Assembly (NCBI GenBank): GCA_937922795.1
Contig: CALAJK010000070.1
Span: 1-42,303, forward strand
From: an uncultured Anaerolineae bacterium
GTDB taxonomy: Bacteria > Chloroflexota > Anaerolineae > Aggregatilineales > Phototrophicaceae
Direction: 5' to 3'
DNA length: 42,303 nt
The stretch's first letter is position 1; each line of letters opens with the position of its first letter. The position numbers were made by a program, and so were the translations under genes. The notes below the pieces were generated by a model. That model was not told the origin of the DNA and did no database searches. It was given only the letters and a program-made list of their open reading frames with translations. This document shows, in pieces, positions 15,851-24,857 of this stretch.

Positions 15851-17008
15851 CTAGGGCGCATATCCCCAGGCAACCGGATTGGGACCGCCCACCGCTGGGT
15901 AGATGCCGCTGCTGAGCTCGGTGAACACGCCGGTCTCAACGTCCAGCGCCAGCAGCAGGTAACCCTTGTCATCGCCGGGCACATTACCGCCAAAAGCCAG
16001 GTGCGTTCCCTCAGGCGACCAGATCAGTCGAGGTGGGTTGGGCGTATGTTCAGTGGTGGTGAAGCCGCAGTACGAACGTACTCTGCGCGACTCGAGGTCT
16101 AAAACGTGGATCACGGCCGCCCCAGTATTGCTCTCCGGATTCGGACCTAGCAGTTCGATCACCCAAAACGCCAGGTGCATGCCATCCGGCGACCAGCTCA
16201 GTTCGCCGCTGGCGCGTCCATTGATCCGCACCGCGCCGTAAACGCTCGTCAGATCAGTGAGCTGCAGCAGCTCGCCGGTCGCCGGGCGCACGCCGAAGAT
16301 TTCGCCGCCAGCCGTTTGCGCGATCGGATCGAACGGCCCAGGGGCCACATACGCCAGCCACTCCCCCGTCGGCGACCAGGACACCGCATTAAAGTAGGCG
16401 ACATCTGGCCCCAACGGAACGTAGCCGCCGGCAATGCCTGTCAAGTCACGAGTCTCCAGGTTGATGATCGCCCGTTTGAAGCCATCGCCGTCCGGTTCCA
16501 ACAGCAGCCCCCACCGGCCGCCAGGCTGGATCAGCGGCACACCGCGCACATTCAAATATTCGCGTTCGCCGCCGGTCTCCGGCTGTAGATAGGCTTCACG
16601 CCCCGGCGTCCACACCAGCAGCGTATCAAACCGCCACCACTCGACATCGGCCGCATACTGTACCAGCGGCGTGCGTTGGGTGCCGTCCAGCCGCATTTTG
16701 CCATACGACTGGTCAAAAGCGTTCACGAAGGTGATCCACCGGCTGTCCGGCGACAGATGGCAGTTCGAAGCGCATGGATTCGTATCCGGCAGCGGATAGC
16801 GCCGGTCGGTATCAATGTTGTAGACCCACAGGCTGTCACGATCAAAGGCGGTGAGGATGATGCCTCCCGGTTGAAAATTCACCGTCCGGGGGCGGATCCC
16901 GCCCGTCGGGCAAATGTTTTCAATCGGCGCCGCCGCTTGCGCGCCGCTCACCAGCGCCAGCGTCGCCAACCACCCCAAACCACAAATGATGCGTAAGCAG
17001 CCGTTCAT
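15851..17008 (-). CDS. Secreted WD40-like beta-propeller protein
   Basis: A 385-residue protein with an N-terminal signal peptide (MNGCLRIICGLGWLATLALV, then SGAQAAAP). The body has TolB/PD40-like blade motifs: LSPDSRWITFV, WSPTGEWLAYVAP, WSPDGMHLAFWVIE and WSPEGTHLAFGG. Such propellers serve as extracellular binding scaffolds; no enzymatic motif is seen. The 260-nt region upstream (17009-17268) also carries a 62-codon minus-strand frame with a hydrophobic stretch ending five nt before this start. It has no ribosome site and is not annotated as a gene. Confidence 0.8.
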   Translation of the reverse strand: MNGCLRIICGLGWLATLALVSGAQAAAPIENICPTGGIRPRTVNFQPGGIILTAFDRDSLWVYNIDTDRRYPLPDTNPCASNCHLSPDSRWITFVNAFDQSYGKMRLDGTQRTPLVQYAADVEWWRFDTLLVWTPGREAYLQPETGGEREYLNVRGVPLIQPGGRWGLLLEPDGDGFKRAIINLETRDLTGIAGGYVPLGPDVAYFNAVSWSPTGEWLAYVAPGPFDPIAQTAGGEIFGVRPATGELLQLTDLTSVYGAVRINGRASGELSWSPDGMHLAFWVIELLGPNPESNTGAAVIHVLDLESRRVRSYCGFTTTEHTPNPPRLIWSPEGTHLAFGGNVPGDDKGYLLLALDVETGVFTELSSGIYPAVGGPNPVAWGYAP

Positions 17009-17268
17009 TATCGCTATTGCCCCAGGTCAACGTTGGCCGCCAGCGGTCGCGCACGCTGCGGCGGCGCAGCTGTCAGGCTCAGCCAAACCGTCAGCGCCAG
17101 AGCAATTCCCACTTGCGAATCCGGTCTGAAACCCATCAATTGTTTCAACACAGTCAAAAATGCTGAAATCTTTACAGTTCTGGGTAAAATTAATACCATC
17201 AAACTGCGCTGGCGTGATATGATAGTAGAAGGGCGCGAAGAATGCCAGCGCGCCAGCGGAGATGAGCC

Positions 17269-17931
17269 ATGACCGAATCGCTCACGAGCTTGGCGGACAA
17301 CTTGCGAGACAGCATGGAAGGTTCACCCGGTATGCAAGAACTGCAAGAGCCGCAGAACCCGCTGCACACAATTAGCGTCCCCGCCGTGAAGACTGGGCTG
17401 AAGACAGCGCCCGCGGCGGAAACCGGCATCGCTTCGACAGTCGAATCACACCCCGAAGGAAAAGATGTGATCGAAAACCAGGATGCCAGCCGCACCACCG
17501 CCGAAACTCATGCCGCGCCGGCTCCGCAGCGGTTAGTTGAGGCGCGGCCGGCGCGCGCACCGGCCGTATTGATCATCGAGGACACCACTGAATTGGCCGA
17601 AGTCATTCAGGCCACGCTAGAGCGCATGAATTTGGTCACCGCTCATGAAACCCACGGCGCTAGGGCGGTTGCACGCTTCAACGAGCTTCAGCCCGAAGTG
17701 GTGCTGCTCGACATCGGTCTGCCAGACATGAACGGCTGGAGATTTCTGGAGACGATCAAAGAGACGCACCACGACCGGATGCCGATCATCATCATCATCA
17801 CCGCCTATGGCGACCCGGCTAACCGGCTGGTGGGCAAACTCCAGGGCGTCCACGATTATCTGATTAAGCCCTTCACGGCGGATGAGGTTGAGAAAGTGGT
17901 CGCGCGGGCGCTCAACAGCGCCTCCACGTAG
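17269..17931 (+). CDS. Response regulator with long disordered N-terminus
   Basis: A 220-residue protein. Residues 1-95 are rich in Ala, Pro, Thr and Glu and look unstructured. Residues 97-216 form a receiver domain: acidic pair in VLIIEDTTELAEVIQATLER, phosphorylation Asp at about 148 in VVLLDIGLPDMNGW, Thr in IIIITAYGDP, and Lys in YLIKPFTADE. There is no output domain, so it acts through protein contacts. No histidine kinase is adjacent. GGAG sits about eight nt upstream of ATG. A possible promoter with TTTACA (17174-17179) and TACCAT 17 nt downstream is weak. Its last 50 nt overlap the next gene. Confidence 0.85.
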   Translation: MTESLTSLADNLRDSMEGSPGMQELQEPQNPLHTISVPAVKTGLKTAPAAETGIASTVESHPEGKDVIENQDASRTTAETHAAPAPQRLVEARPARAPAVLIIEDTTELAEVIQATLERMNLVTAHETHGARAVARFNELQPEVVLLDIGLPDMNGWRFLETIKETHHDRMPIIIIITAYGDPANRLVGKLQGVHDYLIKPFTADEVEKVVARALNSAST

Positions 17932-18895
17932 TCTGCGCCGCTTTCAGCGATGGGCAGCGGCCAGCCTGGCGCTGCTCGTTTTGATTCCCCTGCTTTTGAG
18001 CGGCAGTCCGCCAAACCCGGCCTCAGCCGAAATGCGGCTGCAGTCGCATTACCGCGCTGGGCGGTGGATGCAGGCGCTCTATCACCTGGAAGCGCTGGCT
18101 GCACGCGAGGGCTGGACTTCTGATCGACTGCGTCTAGCAGGCGACATCTGGCGGCAGATGGGCGATCCCGCGCTGGCTGCCGCCTACTGGGAAGCCGCCG
18201 CCAACCCCGGGCTGGCTCGACGCCTGGCTGAAGTCTACCTTGACTTGCAGCGCTGGTCAGATGCTGCCGCCGCGCTTGAAACGCTGCTGCAAACTGCCCC
18301 CAACGATGTTTGGGGACATTACCATCTGGGACTGCTGCGCGCGGCCTTCGATCCCACAGCGGCGGCAGATCACTTACGACGCGCGGGAGCAGCACCGGTC
18401 GCCGCCGACCTGCTGGCCGCGCTGACCACAGCCGCCCCAGACGATGCGCCAATGGCTGCCGGCCTGACGCTGGCCGAAAACGACCTCTGGCCGTATGCTG
18501 AACTCGCTTTCCAGCACGCCGCGAATCTCCAGCCGCCGTATCCGGAAGCCCTGGCATATGCCGGTCTGTCCCGCGACCAACAGGGAAAAGATGGCAGCAA
18601 ACTCATCCGTCAGGCGGCAGCCGCCGCGCCCAGCAGCCCGGTTGTGCGCTATCTCCAGGGGCTGCACCTGCGCCGCGTGGGTGACCTGGCTGGCAGCCTA
18701 GAGGCGCTTCAAGTCGCGGCGGCGCTCGCCCCGCTCAACCCAGCCTACGCCGCCGAAGTCGGGGAAGCCTATCGGCTGCTCGACGATCTGGGAAATGCTC
18801 AGATCTGGCTAGAACGCGCCGTCACGCTCGCCGGAGCTGACCCACGCTTCCGCCGGCTGCTCGACGACTTCTACGCCAGCCTGCCCGGCAACTGA
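17882..18895 (+). CDS. TPR-repeat protein with N-terminal membrane anchor or signal
   Basis: A 337-residue protein. A basic start (MRLRKWSRGRSTAPPRSLRR) is followed by a hydrophobic segment, AAASLALLVLIPLLLSG, then about six helix-pair repeats of TPR type, for example WGHYHLGLLRAAFDPTAAAD, PVVRYLQGLHLRRVGDLAGS and PAYAAEVGEAYRLLDDLGNA. TPRs mediate protein contacts, here outside the membrane. No in-frame ATG or GTG follows before the hydrophobic segment, so the start at 17882 is kept. This gives a 50-nt overlap with the receiver gene, suggesting translational coupling. Function beyond scaffolding is unknown. Confidence 0.7.
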   Translation: MRLRKWSRGRSTAPPRSLRRFQRWAAASLALLVLIPLLLSGSPPNPASAEMRLQSHYRAGRWMQALYHLEALAAREGWTSDRLRLAGDIWRQMGDPALAAAYWEAAANPGLARRLAEVYLDLQRWSDAAAALETLLQTAPNDVWGHYHLGLLRAAFDPTAAADHLRRAGAAPVAADLLAALTTAAPDDAPMAAGLTLAENDLWPYAELAFQHAANLQPPYPEALAYAGLSRDQQGKDGSKLIRQAAAAAPSSPVVRYLQGLHLRRVGDLAGSLEALQVAAALAPLNPAYAAEVGEAYRLLDDLGNAQIWLERAVTLAGADPRFRRLLDDFYASLPGN

Positions 18896-18898
18896 ACG

Positions 18899-18927
18899 TT
18901 TACGCTCTCCGGCGGCCATGTTAGAAT
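18899..18927 (+). promoter_or_regulatory. Promoter of the mtaB-pgpH-ybeY operon
   Basis: TTTACG (18899-18904), a 17-nt spacer and TAGAAT (18922-18927) give a good sigma-70 promoter directly after the TPR gene. The predicted start, near 18934, leaves a leader of about 30 nt before the TTG start codon at 18964. Confidence 0.6.
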
Positions 18928-18963
18928 CCGCTTCATGTCGGCCTGGCATCTGAGGCGTTTTTC

Positions 18964-19734
18964 TTGCGGCGTATCGTCCTGCTGTTGATCCTGGTCGCCC
19001 TGCTGGCGGGAACGTATGGCCTCAACCGGCTCACCTCTGACTGGCATTACCTCGTCCCGGTGGAAGCCGGCCAGATCGCCTACATCGCCACATTTGATGC
19101 CCCGCCGGACGATTGGGACCTGTATGAAGGCCTGTTGTCCGCTCAGGTGGTGAATGCAGGTTGGCTGCGGCTGCAGGCCGGCGACGCCAACAGCGGCCCA
19201 TTCTCGGCCGGTCGCCCCTACTTCGCCGATTTCGACCTGTGGGCTGAGGCAGCGCCGGTCGAGGGCCCGCTGGACAACGGCTATGGCGTCATCTTCCGCT
19301 TGCGAGACCGGGGCAATACCAACCTCAATGACGACAGCTATTTCTGGTTCATGATCAGCAGCGACGGCTATTATCAGGTGGTGCGCGTCCTGGACGGACA
19401 GCAGAAGATCATCAGCGATTGGATACCGTCGCCGGCCATCCGCGGCGGCCTGGGCGTATCCAACTGGCTGAGGGTCGTTGCGTCCGGCGACCAATTTCGC
19501 TTCTACATCAACGACCAGCCAGCAGCTTTGTGCCTGCCCGACAACCCGGATGGCACCAGCACCTATAATGAACGGTTGGGCGGCTGCGTCGGCGGCCAGA
19601 TGGCCGACGCGCTGACGGATGACTCGATTCCGTTCGGGCGGCTAGGCGTGATCGTCCACGCCTTCAGCCAGCCGGGCGTAACTGTAGACTTTGATCACGT
19701 GATTGTGTATGGACCGGAACCGATCGGCGAGTAA
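18964..19734 (+). CDS. Membrane-anchored beta-sandwich (LamG/ConA-like) protein
   Basis: A 256-residue protein starting with a signal-anchor helix (RRIVLLLILVALLAGTYGL), then a likely extracytoplasmic jelly-roll. ATFDAPPDDWDLYEG, DNGYGVIFRLRDRGN, YFWFMISSDGYYQVVRV and NWLRVVASGDQFRFYINDQP follow the layout of LamG or DUF1080-like carbohydrate-binding sandwiches. The start is TTG; GAGG lies eight nt upstream, and no ATG or GTG is in frame before it. It is the first gene of a tight plus-strand operon, with six nt to mtaB. A role in binding glycans or proteins is family-level inference. Confidence 0.65.
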   Translation: MRRIVLLLILVALLAGTYGLNRLTSDWHYLVPVEAGQIAYIATFDAPPDDWDLYEGLLSAQVVNAGWLRLQAGDANSGPFSAGRPYFADFDLWAEAAPVEGPLDNGYGVIFRLRDRGNTNLNDDSYFWFMISSDGYYQVVRVLDGQQKIISDWIPSPAIRGGLGVSNWLRVVASGDQFRFYINDQPAALCLPDNPDGTSTYNERLGGCVGGQMADALTDDSIPFGRLGVIVHAFSQPGVTVDFDHVIVYGPEPIGE

Positions 19735-19740
19735 ACGGCT

Positions 19741-21042
19741 ATGCGTGTGCATCTGCGAACCCTGGGCTGCCGCCTGAATCAGGCTGAAATTGACGCCATG
19801 GCGCGCCAGTTTCACCGTCAGGGGCACGACATCACCGATGACCCAACTCAGGCGGATTGGGTGGTCGTCAACACCTGCGCCGTGACCGGCGACGCCGCCC
19901 GCAGCAGCCGCCAGCTCGTGCGCGAACTCCACCGCGCCCGTCCCGAAGCCGCCATCACCGTCACCGGCTGCTACGCCCAGATCGCTCCAACCGAAGCCGC
20001 CGCCTTGCCCGGCGTCGTCCGCGTGGTTGACAACCTCGCCAAAGATCACCTGGTGCAGACGATCACCGGCCAACCCGTCGAGCTGTTCGACCGCGAACCG
20101 CTAGAGCGCGACGGGCGCAGCGCAGCCGGCCGCACCCGCGCTTTCGTCAAAGTGCAGGACGGCTGTGACAACGCCTGCACCTTCTGCGTCACGACGATCG
20201 CCCGCGGCGCAGGGCGCAGCCGGCCGCTGGCCGACATCATCGCCGAGATTCGGCTGCTGCACGCTGCCGGTTTCCAGGAAGCGGTGCTGACCGGCGTCCA
20301 CCTGGGCAGCTATGGGCACGACCTGAGCCAACCCCACGGCCTGATCGAGTTGGTGCAGGCCATCTTAGCCGACACCGACCTGCCGCGTCTGCGGTTATCC
20401 TCTCTGGAACCGTGGGATCTGACGCCGGCAGTGTTCGATCTGTGGCAGAACCCGCGCCTGTGCCGGCATCTGCATCTGCCGCTGCAAAGCGGCTGCGACG
20501 CCACTCTCAAGCGTATGCTCCGGCGCACCAGCCAGGCGCAGTTCCGGGCGCTGGTCGAGGCCGCGCGCGCGCGCATCCCTGGCGTGAGCATCACGACCGA
20601 TGTGATCGTCGGTTTTCCCGGCGAGACCGACGCCGAATTTGAGATCAGCACCGCTTTCATCGAAGCGCTCGATCTCGCCGGCCTGCACGTCTTCCGTTAC
20701 AGCCGCCGCCCCGGCACTGCCGCCGCCCGGATGCGCGGCCAGGTAGATGAAGAACGCAAGAAAGCGCGCAGCGCCCGGCTGTTGGCTTTATCTGAGCGCT
20801 GCGAGCAGCGTTTCGCTGAGCGCTTTGCCGGCCAGACCCTGCCTGTGCTGTGGGAACGCATCGCCGGCGCTAGTGAAGACGGGTTCATCAATGTCGGTTA
20901 TACTGATAATTATATCCGTGTGCGCTGCACATACCCGCGCGTCCTCACCGATCACATCGTGAACGCGCGGCTGGAATGTTATGTGGACGGAGTCATGTCC
21001 GTCACGCCTGACCTCGGCGTTGAGGCCGGACAGGGAGCATAA
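19741..21042 (+). CDS. mtaB: tRNA t6A37 methylthiotransferase MtaB
   Basis: A 433-residue radical-SAM methylthiotransferase that converts t6A to ms2t6A at position 37 of ANN-decoding tRNAs. The N-terminal cluster-binding Cys residues are in LRTLGCRLNQAEIDAM, NTCAVTGDAA and VTGCYAQI. The radical-SAM C-x3-C-x2-C is GCDNACTFC (about residues 142-149). LHLPLQSGCDATLKRM is a hallmark of the family, and a C-terminal TRAM-like region binds tRNA. GCRLNQ and the overall layout favour MtaB over MiaB or RimO. The ribosome site is weak, consistent with coupling to the preceding gene. Confidence 0.93.
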   Translation: MRVHLRTLGCRLNQAEIDAMARQFHRQGHDITDDPTQADWVVVNTCAVTGDAARSSRQLVRELHRARPEAAITVTGCYAQIAPTEAAALPGVVRVVDNLAKDHLVQTITGQPVELFDREPLERDGRSAAGRTRAFVKVQDGCDNACTFCVTTIARGAGRSRPLADIIAEIRLLHAAGFQEAVLTGVHLGSYGHDLSQPHGLIELVQAILADTDLPRLRLSSLEPWDLTPAVFDLWQNPRLCRHLHLPLQSGCDATLKRMLRRTSQAQFRALVEAARARIPGVSITTDVIVGFPGETDAEFEISTAFIEALDLAGLHVFRYSRRPGTAAARMRGQVDEERKKARSARLLALSERCEQRFAERFAGQTLPVLWERIAGASEDGFINVGYTDNYIRVRCTYPRVLTDHIVNARLECYVDGVMSVTPDLGVEAGQGA

Positions 21043-21049
21043 GAACGCT

Positions 21050-21499
21050 ATGGACGATCCGAAGGCCAAGCTTCAAGACGCGCTCAAGGCAGCGATGATC
21101 GCCAAAGACATCATGCGGCGTGATGTCATCCGCATGATCTTGAGCGCCGTCAAACAGGTTGAGGTGGACACGCGCCGCGAACTGACGCCGGAAGAGGTGT
21201 ACGCCGTCCTGCAGAAGGAAGCCAAAACCCGCCGCGAAAGCATTGATGAAAGCCAAAAAGCTGGACGCGCGGACGCCGTCGAAGAAGGGCTGCGCGAACT
21301 AGCGATCCTGGAAGAGTTCTTGCCCCAGCAGCTTTCACGAGAGCAGATCGCCGCGCTCGCCCGCGAAGCCATCTCCCAAACCGGCGCTGCCGGCCTGAAA
21401 GATATGGGCAAGGTCATGGGCGCGCTCATGCCCAAAGTCAAAGGGATGACCGATGGCAAATTGGTCAACGATGTCGTCCGCGAGCTGTTGAGCGCCTGA
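21050..21499 (+). CDS. yqeY: GatB/YqeY domain protein
   Basis: A 149-residue YqeY protein resembling the C-terminal tail domain of the GatB amidotransferase subunit. Typical segments are LQDALKAAMIAKDIMRRDVI, RMILSAVKQVEVD, ELAILEEFLPQQLS and LVNDVVRELL. It is thought to bind tRNA, but its precise role is unsettled. The open frame extends upstream into mtaB; ATG 21050 is chosen because GGGAG lies upstream and it begins seven nt after the mtaB stop. It is the third gene of the operon. Confidence 0.92.
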   Translation: MDDPKAKLQDALKAAMIAKDIMRRDVIRMILSAVKQVEVDTRRELTPEEVYAVLQKEAKTRRESIDESQKAGRADAVEEGLRELAILEEFLPQQLSREQIAALAREAISQTGAAGLKDMGKVMGALMPKVKGMTDGKLVNDVVRELLSA

Positions 21500-21509
21500 G
21501 CGCAAACCT

Positions 21510-23915
21510 ATGATCGACTGGTTAGCCGGGCGCATCGAACGCTTGTTAGGATTTCCCTTTGCCCGGACGCGCCGGGCGATCCACTTGCTGGGTGTGGCGC
21601 TGGCCGCCAGCGCGTTTGCGCTCATCGCCACCCTGCTAGTGGCTTTCGACAGCGTCTTTCTGGGGGCCAACAACATCGCCGCGCTCCAGGTGGGCGACAT
21701 CGCCCCACAGGACATCCGCGCCCCGGTGGCGCTGCCGCCTTACATCAGCCAGGTCCTCACCGAACAGCGCCGCCAGGAGGTACGAGCCGGCGTGGCCGAG
21801 GTCTATTTCCCGCCTGACCCAGCCGTATCGCGCCAGCAGACCGACCTGGCGTATCAGATTCTGCGTTTTATTGACAATATTCGCGCTGACCCTTACGCCA
21901 CTCTCGAGCAAAAAAGCCAGGATTTGCAGCAAATCACCAACTTACGGCTGGACGAGAACGTCATCTCCCTGCTGCTCACCCTAGATGACACAGCCTGGAA
22001 AGACATCAGCGAGCAGGTCACCAGCATCCTGGAACGGGTGATGCGCGGCGAGATACGCGAATCGAACTTGCCCTCCGTCCTGGCGCAGCTCCCCACCCAG
22101 GTCAGTGTGCGCTCCACGGAAGAACAAGCAGCGGTGATCGTCGCCATCCTGCGCGGCCTGGTGCGCCCGAACACGCTGCTCAACCAGCAGGCGACCGAAG
22201 CCGCCCGCGACGAGGCTGCCAGCCGGGTCGAAGTGCGCCGCAGCTTTGAACGCGGCCAGATTGTGGTGCGCGCCGGTGAGCGCATCGATGAGGCCGCCTA
22301 TGAAGCGCTCGGCCAGTTGGGACTGCTGGAACCCGCCGACCAGCGGCTGCAAAAAGTGGCGCGGGCGCTGCTCGCCAGCATCATCGCCATAGTCGTCACT
22401 GGCCTGTACGTTGGCCGCTTCCAACCCTCGCTGTTCAGCTCTGCTCGCTTCATGATTCTGCTGGCGGCCATCTTCCTAATCACGCTGGCAGGCGCGCGTT
22501 TGACCGCGATCTCCGGTCAGATTTATCTCTACCCCACGGCGGCGCTGGCCCTGCTGTATGTCGCCCTGGCCACGCCGCAGGTGGCCGTGATCGGCGTGCT
22601 GGGGCTGGCGATGTTGATCGGCGTCATGCAGAACAACTCGCTGGAAATAGCGCTGCTGGTCGGCGTCGGCGGCTTGATGGCCACCCTCAGCCTGCGCCGC
22701 CCTGAACGGTTGAACGGCTATTTCATGCCGGGGCTGCTGGTCGCCCTGGCCAACACAGCCGTAGTCACGCTGTTCTATCAGGACGGCGCCATCGGCTCAG
22801 ACGTGGCTAACCTGGGTGAGCTGCTGCTCTACTGCCTGCTAAACGGCATCCTGTCGGCCACAGTCGCGCTGGGTGGTATGTACGCCGTCACGCTTTTGTT
22901 CAACTTGCCCACTGGCCTGAAGCTGGTCGAGCTCAGCCAGCCCAGCCATCCTCTCCTGCAGCGGCTGCTGCGCGAGGCCCCGGGCACCTACCAGCATTCG
23001 CTCCAGGTGGGCAATCTGGCCGAGCAGGCCGCCATCGCCATCGGCGCTAACGCCGATCTGGTGCGCGTCGGGGCGCTCTATCACGACATCGGCAAGATGC
23101 TGAATGCACCCTTCTTCACCGAAAACCAGGTAGAGGGCATCAACCCGCACGACGTGCTCAACGATCCAGTCCGCAGCGCCGACATCATCATCAGCCACGT
23201 GACCGATGGCGACAAGCTGGGCCGACAGTATCGCTTGCCCAGCCGTATCCGCGATTTCATCTTGGAGCATCACGGCACGCAGGTGCTGTACTTCTATCAA
23301 CAAGCTGTCGAACGCGCCGCGCCCGGCCAGGAAGTGGATGTCGAGTCGTTCACTTACCCTGGGCCGCGCCCCCAAACCCGCGAGACGGCCTTGCTCATGC
23401 TGGCCGATAGCTGCGAGGCGGCCGTTCGTTCGCGCAAGCCAACTCGCAAGCAGGAGATCGCCGACACCGTCCAGAACATCATTGACATCAAAATTCGCAC
23501 CGGCCAGCTTGATGATTCGGGGCTGACCCTCAGCGACATCAAGATCATTCGCAAAACGTTTGTGGACATGCTCCAGGCTGTATTTCATCCGCGCATCAGC
23601 TATCCGATCACAGCTTCGCGCCTAACTGAAACGGGGGCAAAACAGACACTGGCCGCCGAAGACGCGGGAACGGCTTCCGATAACAGCTACCGCACTGGCG
23701 AAACCCTGGCGGCCCGCCCTGACAATCCGCGATCAGCCAAACAGCACACGGGCGAGATGCTGGCGGTGAGCCTCGCCGATGACGAAGACGAGACGCCGCT
23801 GCCGGAAGTGCCGCCGCTGCCGCGGCCGGCCGAAGCGCGCCCGGCCGCATCGGAAAACGGCGCCCCAATCGATCAACCCACTGAACTGCACGAGCGCCCA
23901 CTGGATGAGACATGA
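21510..23915 (+). CDS. pgpH: 7TM-HD cyclic di-AMP phosphodiesterase (PgpH/YqfF type)
   Basis: An 801-residue membrane protein. The order is an N-terminal TM (about 28-50), an extracytoplasmic 7TMR-HDED region (about 55-280), a multi-span membrane block (about 290-480), then a cytoplasmic HD domain with TYQHSLQVGNLAEQAA, YHDIGKM (His525-Asp526), IISHVTDGD and ILEHHGTQ. HD proteins of this layout hydrolyse cyclic di-AMP to pApA, tying the gene to osmotic and cell-wall control. After the HD domain a tail of about 100 residues, rich in Pro, Glu and Asp and probably disordered, is longer than I would expect. It overlaps ybeY by four nt (ATGA). Confidence 0.92.
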   Translation: MIDWLAGRIERLLGFPFARTRRAIHLLGVALAASAFALIATLLVAFDSVFLGANNIAALQVGDIAPQDIRAPVALPPYISQVLTEQRRQEVRAGVAEVYFPPDPAVSRQQTDLAYQILRFIDNIRADPYATLEQKSQDLQQITNLRLDENVISLLLTLDDTAWKDISEQVTSILERVMRGEIRESNLPSVLAQLPTQVSVRSTEEQAAVIVAILRGLVRPNTLLNQQATEAARDEAASRVEVRRSFERGQIVVRAGERIDEAAYEALGQLGLLEPADQRLQKVARALLASIIAIVVTGLYVGRFQPSLFSSARFMILLAAIFLITLAGARLTAISGQIYLYPTAALALLYVALATPQVAVIGVLGLAMLIGVMQNNSLEIALLVGVGGLMATLSLRRPERLNGYFMPGLLVALANTAVVTLFYQDGAIGSDVANLGELLLYCLLNGILSATVALGGMYAVTLLFNLPTGLKLVELSQPSHPLLQRLLREAPGTYQHSLQVGNLAEQAAIAIGANADLVRVGALYHDIGKMLNAPFFTENQVEGINPHDVLNDPVRSADIIISHVTDGDKLGRQYRLPSRIRDFILEHHGTQVLYFYQQAVERAAPGQEVDVESFTYPGPRPQTRETALLMLADSCEAAVRSRKPTRKQEIADTVQNIIDIKIRTGQLDDSGLTLSDIKIIRKTFVDMLQAVFHPRISYPITASRLTETGAKQTLAAEDAGTASDNSYRTGETLAARPDNPRSAKQHTGEMLAVSLADDEDETPLPEVPPLPRPAEARPAASENGAPIDQPTELHERPLDET

Positions 23916-24418
23916 TGACCACCCAACGCTGCTCAGTCGACATCCAGAATGACCAGGGGTACGCCGTAGACGAGGCGCGCCTGCAGATGGCCGCAGCGGC
24001 GACGCTGGCGCAGCATCCTACCGCGCCGGCGGCCAGCCTGACAATCGTCATCACTGATGACGAGACGGTGCGCCGGTTGAACCGGCAGTTTCGCGATGTG
24101 GATGCGCCGACGGATGTGCTGTCCTTCCTGGCTGACCCGCTGCCGCCCGAAATTGCCGACGAACCGCCCTACCTGGGCGACCTCATCATCGCCTATCCTT
24201 ACGCAGCGGCCCAGGCGAGGCGCGAAGGCCACGCCCTGCAGGACAGCCTGGCGCTGCTGGTCGTGCATGGGGTCTTGCATTTGCTAGGCTACGACCATGA
24301 CACCGAGGAGAACCGGGCGGCCATGTGGGCGGCGCAGGCACAGGCGCTGGCAACTTTAAATATCCCGCAGGATATCGTCCCTACGTTAGAAGGAAGCGGT
24401 CATGACGACGCGCACTAA
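23912..24418 (+). CDS. ybeY: Endoribonuclease YbeY
   Basis: A 168-residue metal-dependent RNase used in 16S rRNA 3'-end maturation and ribosome quality control. The zinc motif H-G-x-L-H-L-x-G-Y-D-H is present as HGVLHLLGYDHDTEENRAAM, and FRDVDAPTDVLSFLADP is the usual preceding segment. It overlaps pgpH by four nt and dgkA by 17 nt, so translation is coupled. The order pgpH-ybeY-dgkA is the same as in Firmicutes (yqfF-yqfG-dgkA), supporting the assignment. Confidence 0.95.
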   Translation: MMTTQRCSVDIQNDQGYAVDEARLQMAAAATLAQHPTAPAASLTIVITDDETVRRLNRQFRDVDAPTDVLSFLADPLPPEIADEPPYLGDLIIAYPYAAAQARREGHALQDSLALLVVHGVLHLLGYDHDTEENRAAMWAAQAQALATLNIPQDIVPTLEGSGHDDAH

Positions 24419-24848
24419 GCAGGTGCTGGATACAGTCACCAGCACCATGAAAATTAATCCTAACGATTATACTGAGCTCACGAACAGCCCCAACCGCGTC
24501 CAGAGTTTAGGCTATGCGCTGGCCGGCTGGCTGTACATGCTGCGCCACCAGAAGAACACGCGCATCATGGCCGCGGCCAGCATTCTCATCAGCGCGCTGG
24601 CGCTGTGGCTACAAATCGACCTGTCGGATTGGGCGGTGCTCATCCTGACGATCACGATGGTGTGGATGGCCGAGTTTTTGAACGCGGCCGTTGAAGCCGT
24701 CATCAATCTGGCGTCGCCCGGCTATCACCCGATGGCCAAAGTTGGCAAGGACGTGGCGGCGGCAGCCGTGCTGTTGGGCGTCGTGGCCTCAGTGATCGTC
24801 GGGCTGCTCCTGCTGGGACCGCCGCTGCTGGCCAAGCTCAGTGGATGA
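24402..24848 (+). CDS. dgkA: Diacylglycerol/undecaprenol kinase (DgkA family)
   Basis: A 148-residue, three-helix membrane kinase. A cytoplasmic N-terminus is followed by YALAGWLYMLRHQKNTRIMA, WMAEFLNAAVEAVINLAS with the catalytic E-x-x-N-x-x-x-E pattern, and VGKDVAAAAVLLGVVAS. In Gram-positive-type bacteria this family phosphorylates undecaprenol for cell-wall lipid recycling, while proteobacterial DgkA uses diacylglycerol; the neighbours favour the former. The N-terminal 20 or so residues are longer than in B. subtilis DgkA. AAGGAA sits before the ATG. Confidence 0.9.
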   Translation: MTTRTKQVLDTVTSTMKINPNDYTELTNSPNRVQSLGYALAGWLYMLRHQKNTRIMAAASILISALALWLQIDLSDWAVLILTITMVWMAEFLNAAVEAVINLASPGYHPMAKVGKDVAAAAVLLGVVASVIVGLLLLGPPLLAKLSG

Positions 24849-24857
24849 GGGTATTCT

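Noticed and set aside
17014-17202. A 62-codon minus-strand frame with a hydrophobic stretch, ending five nt before the WD40-like gene
   Set aside because: It looks a little like a signal peptide but has no ribosome site at any of its starts, and it may just be the leader of the WD40-like gene.
18935-18988. Short ATG frame of 17 codons at the predicted start of the mtaB operon transcript
   Set aside because: No ribosome site, ends inside the next gene in another frame, and leader-peptide features are lacking.
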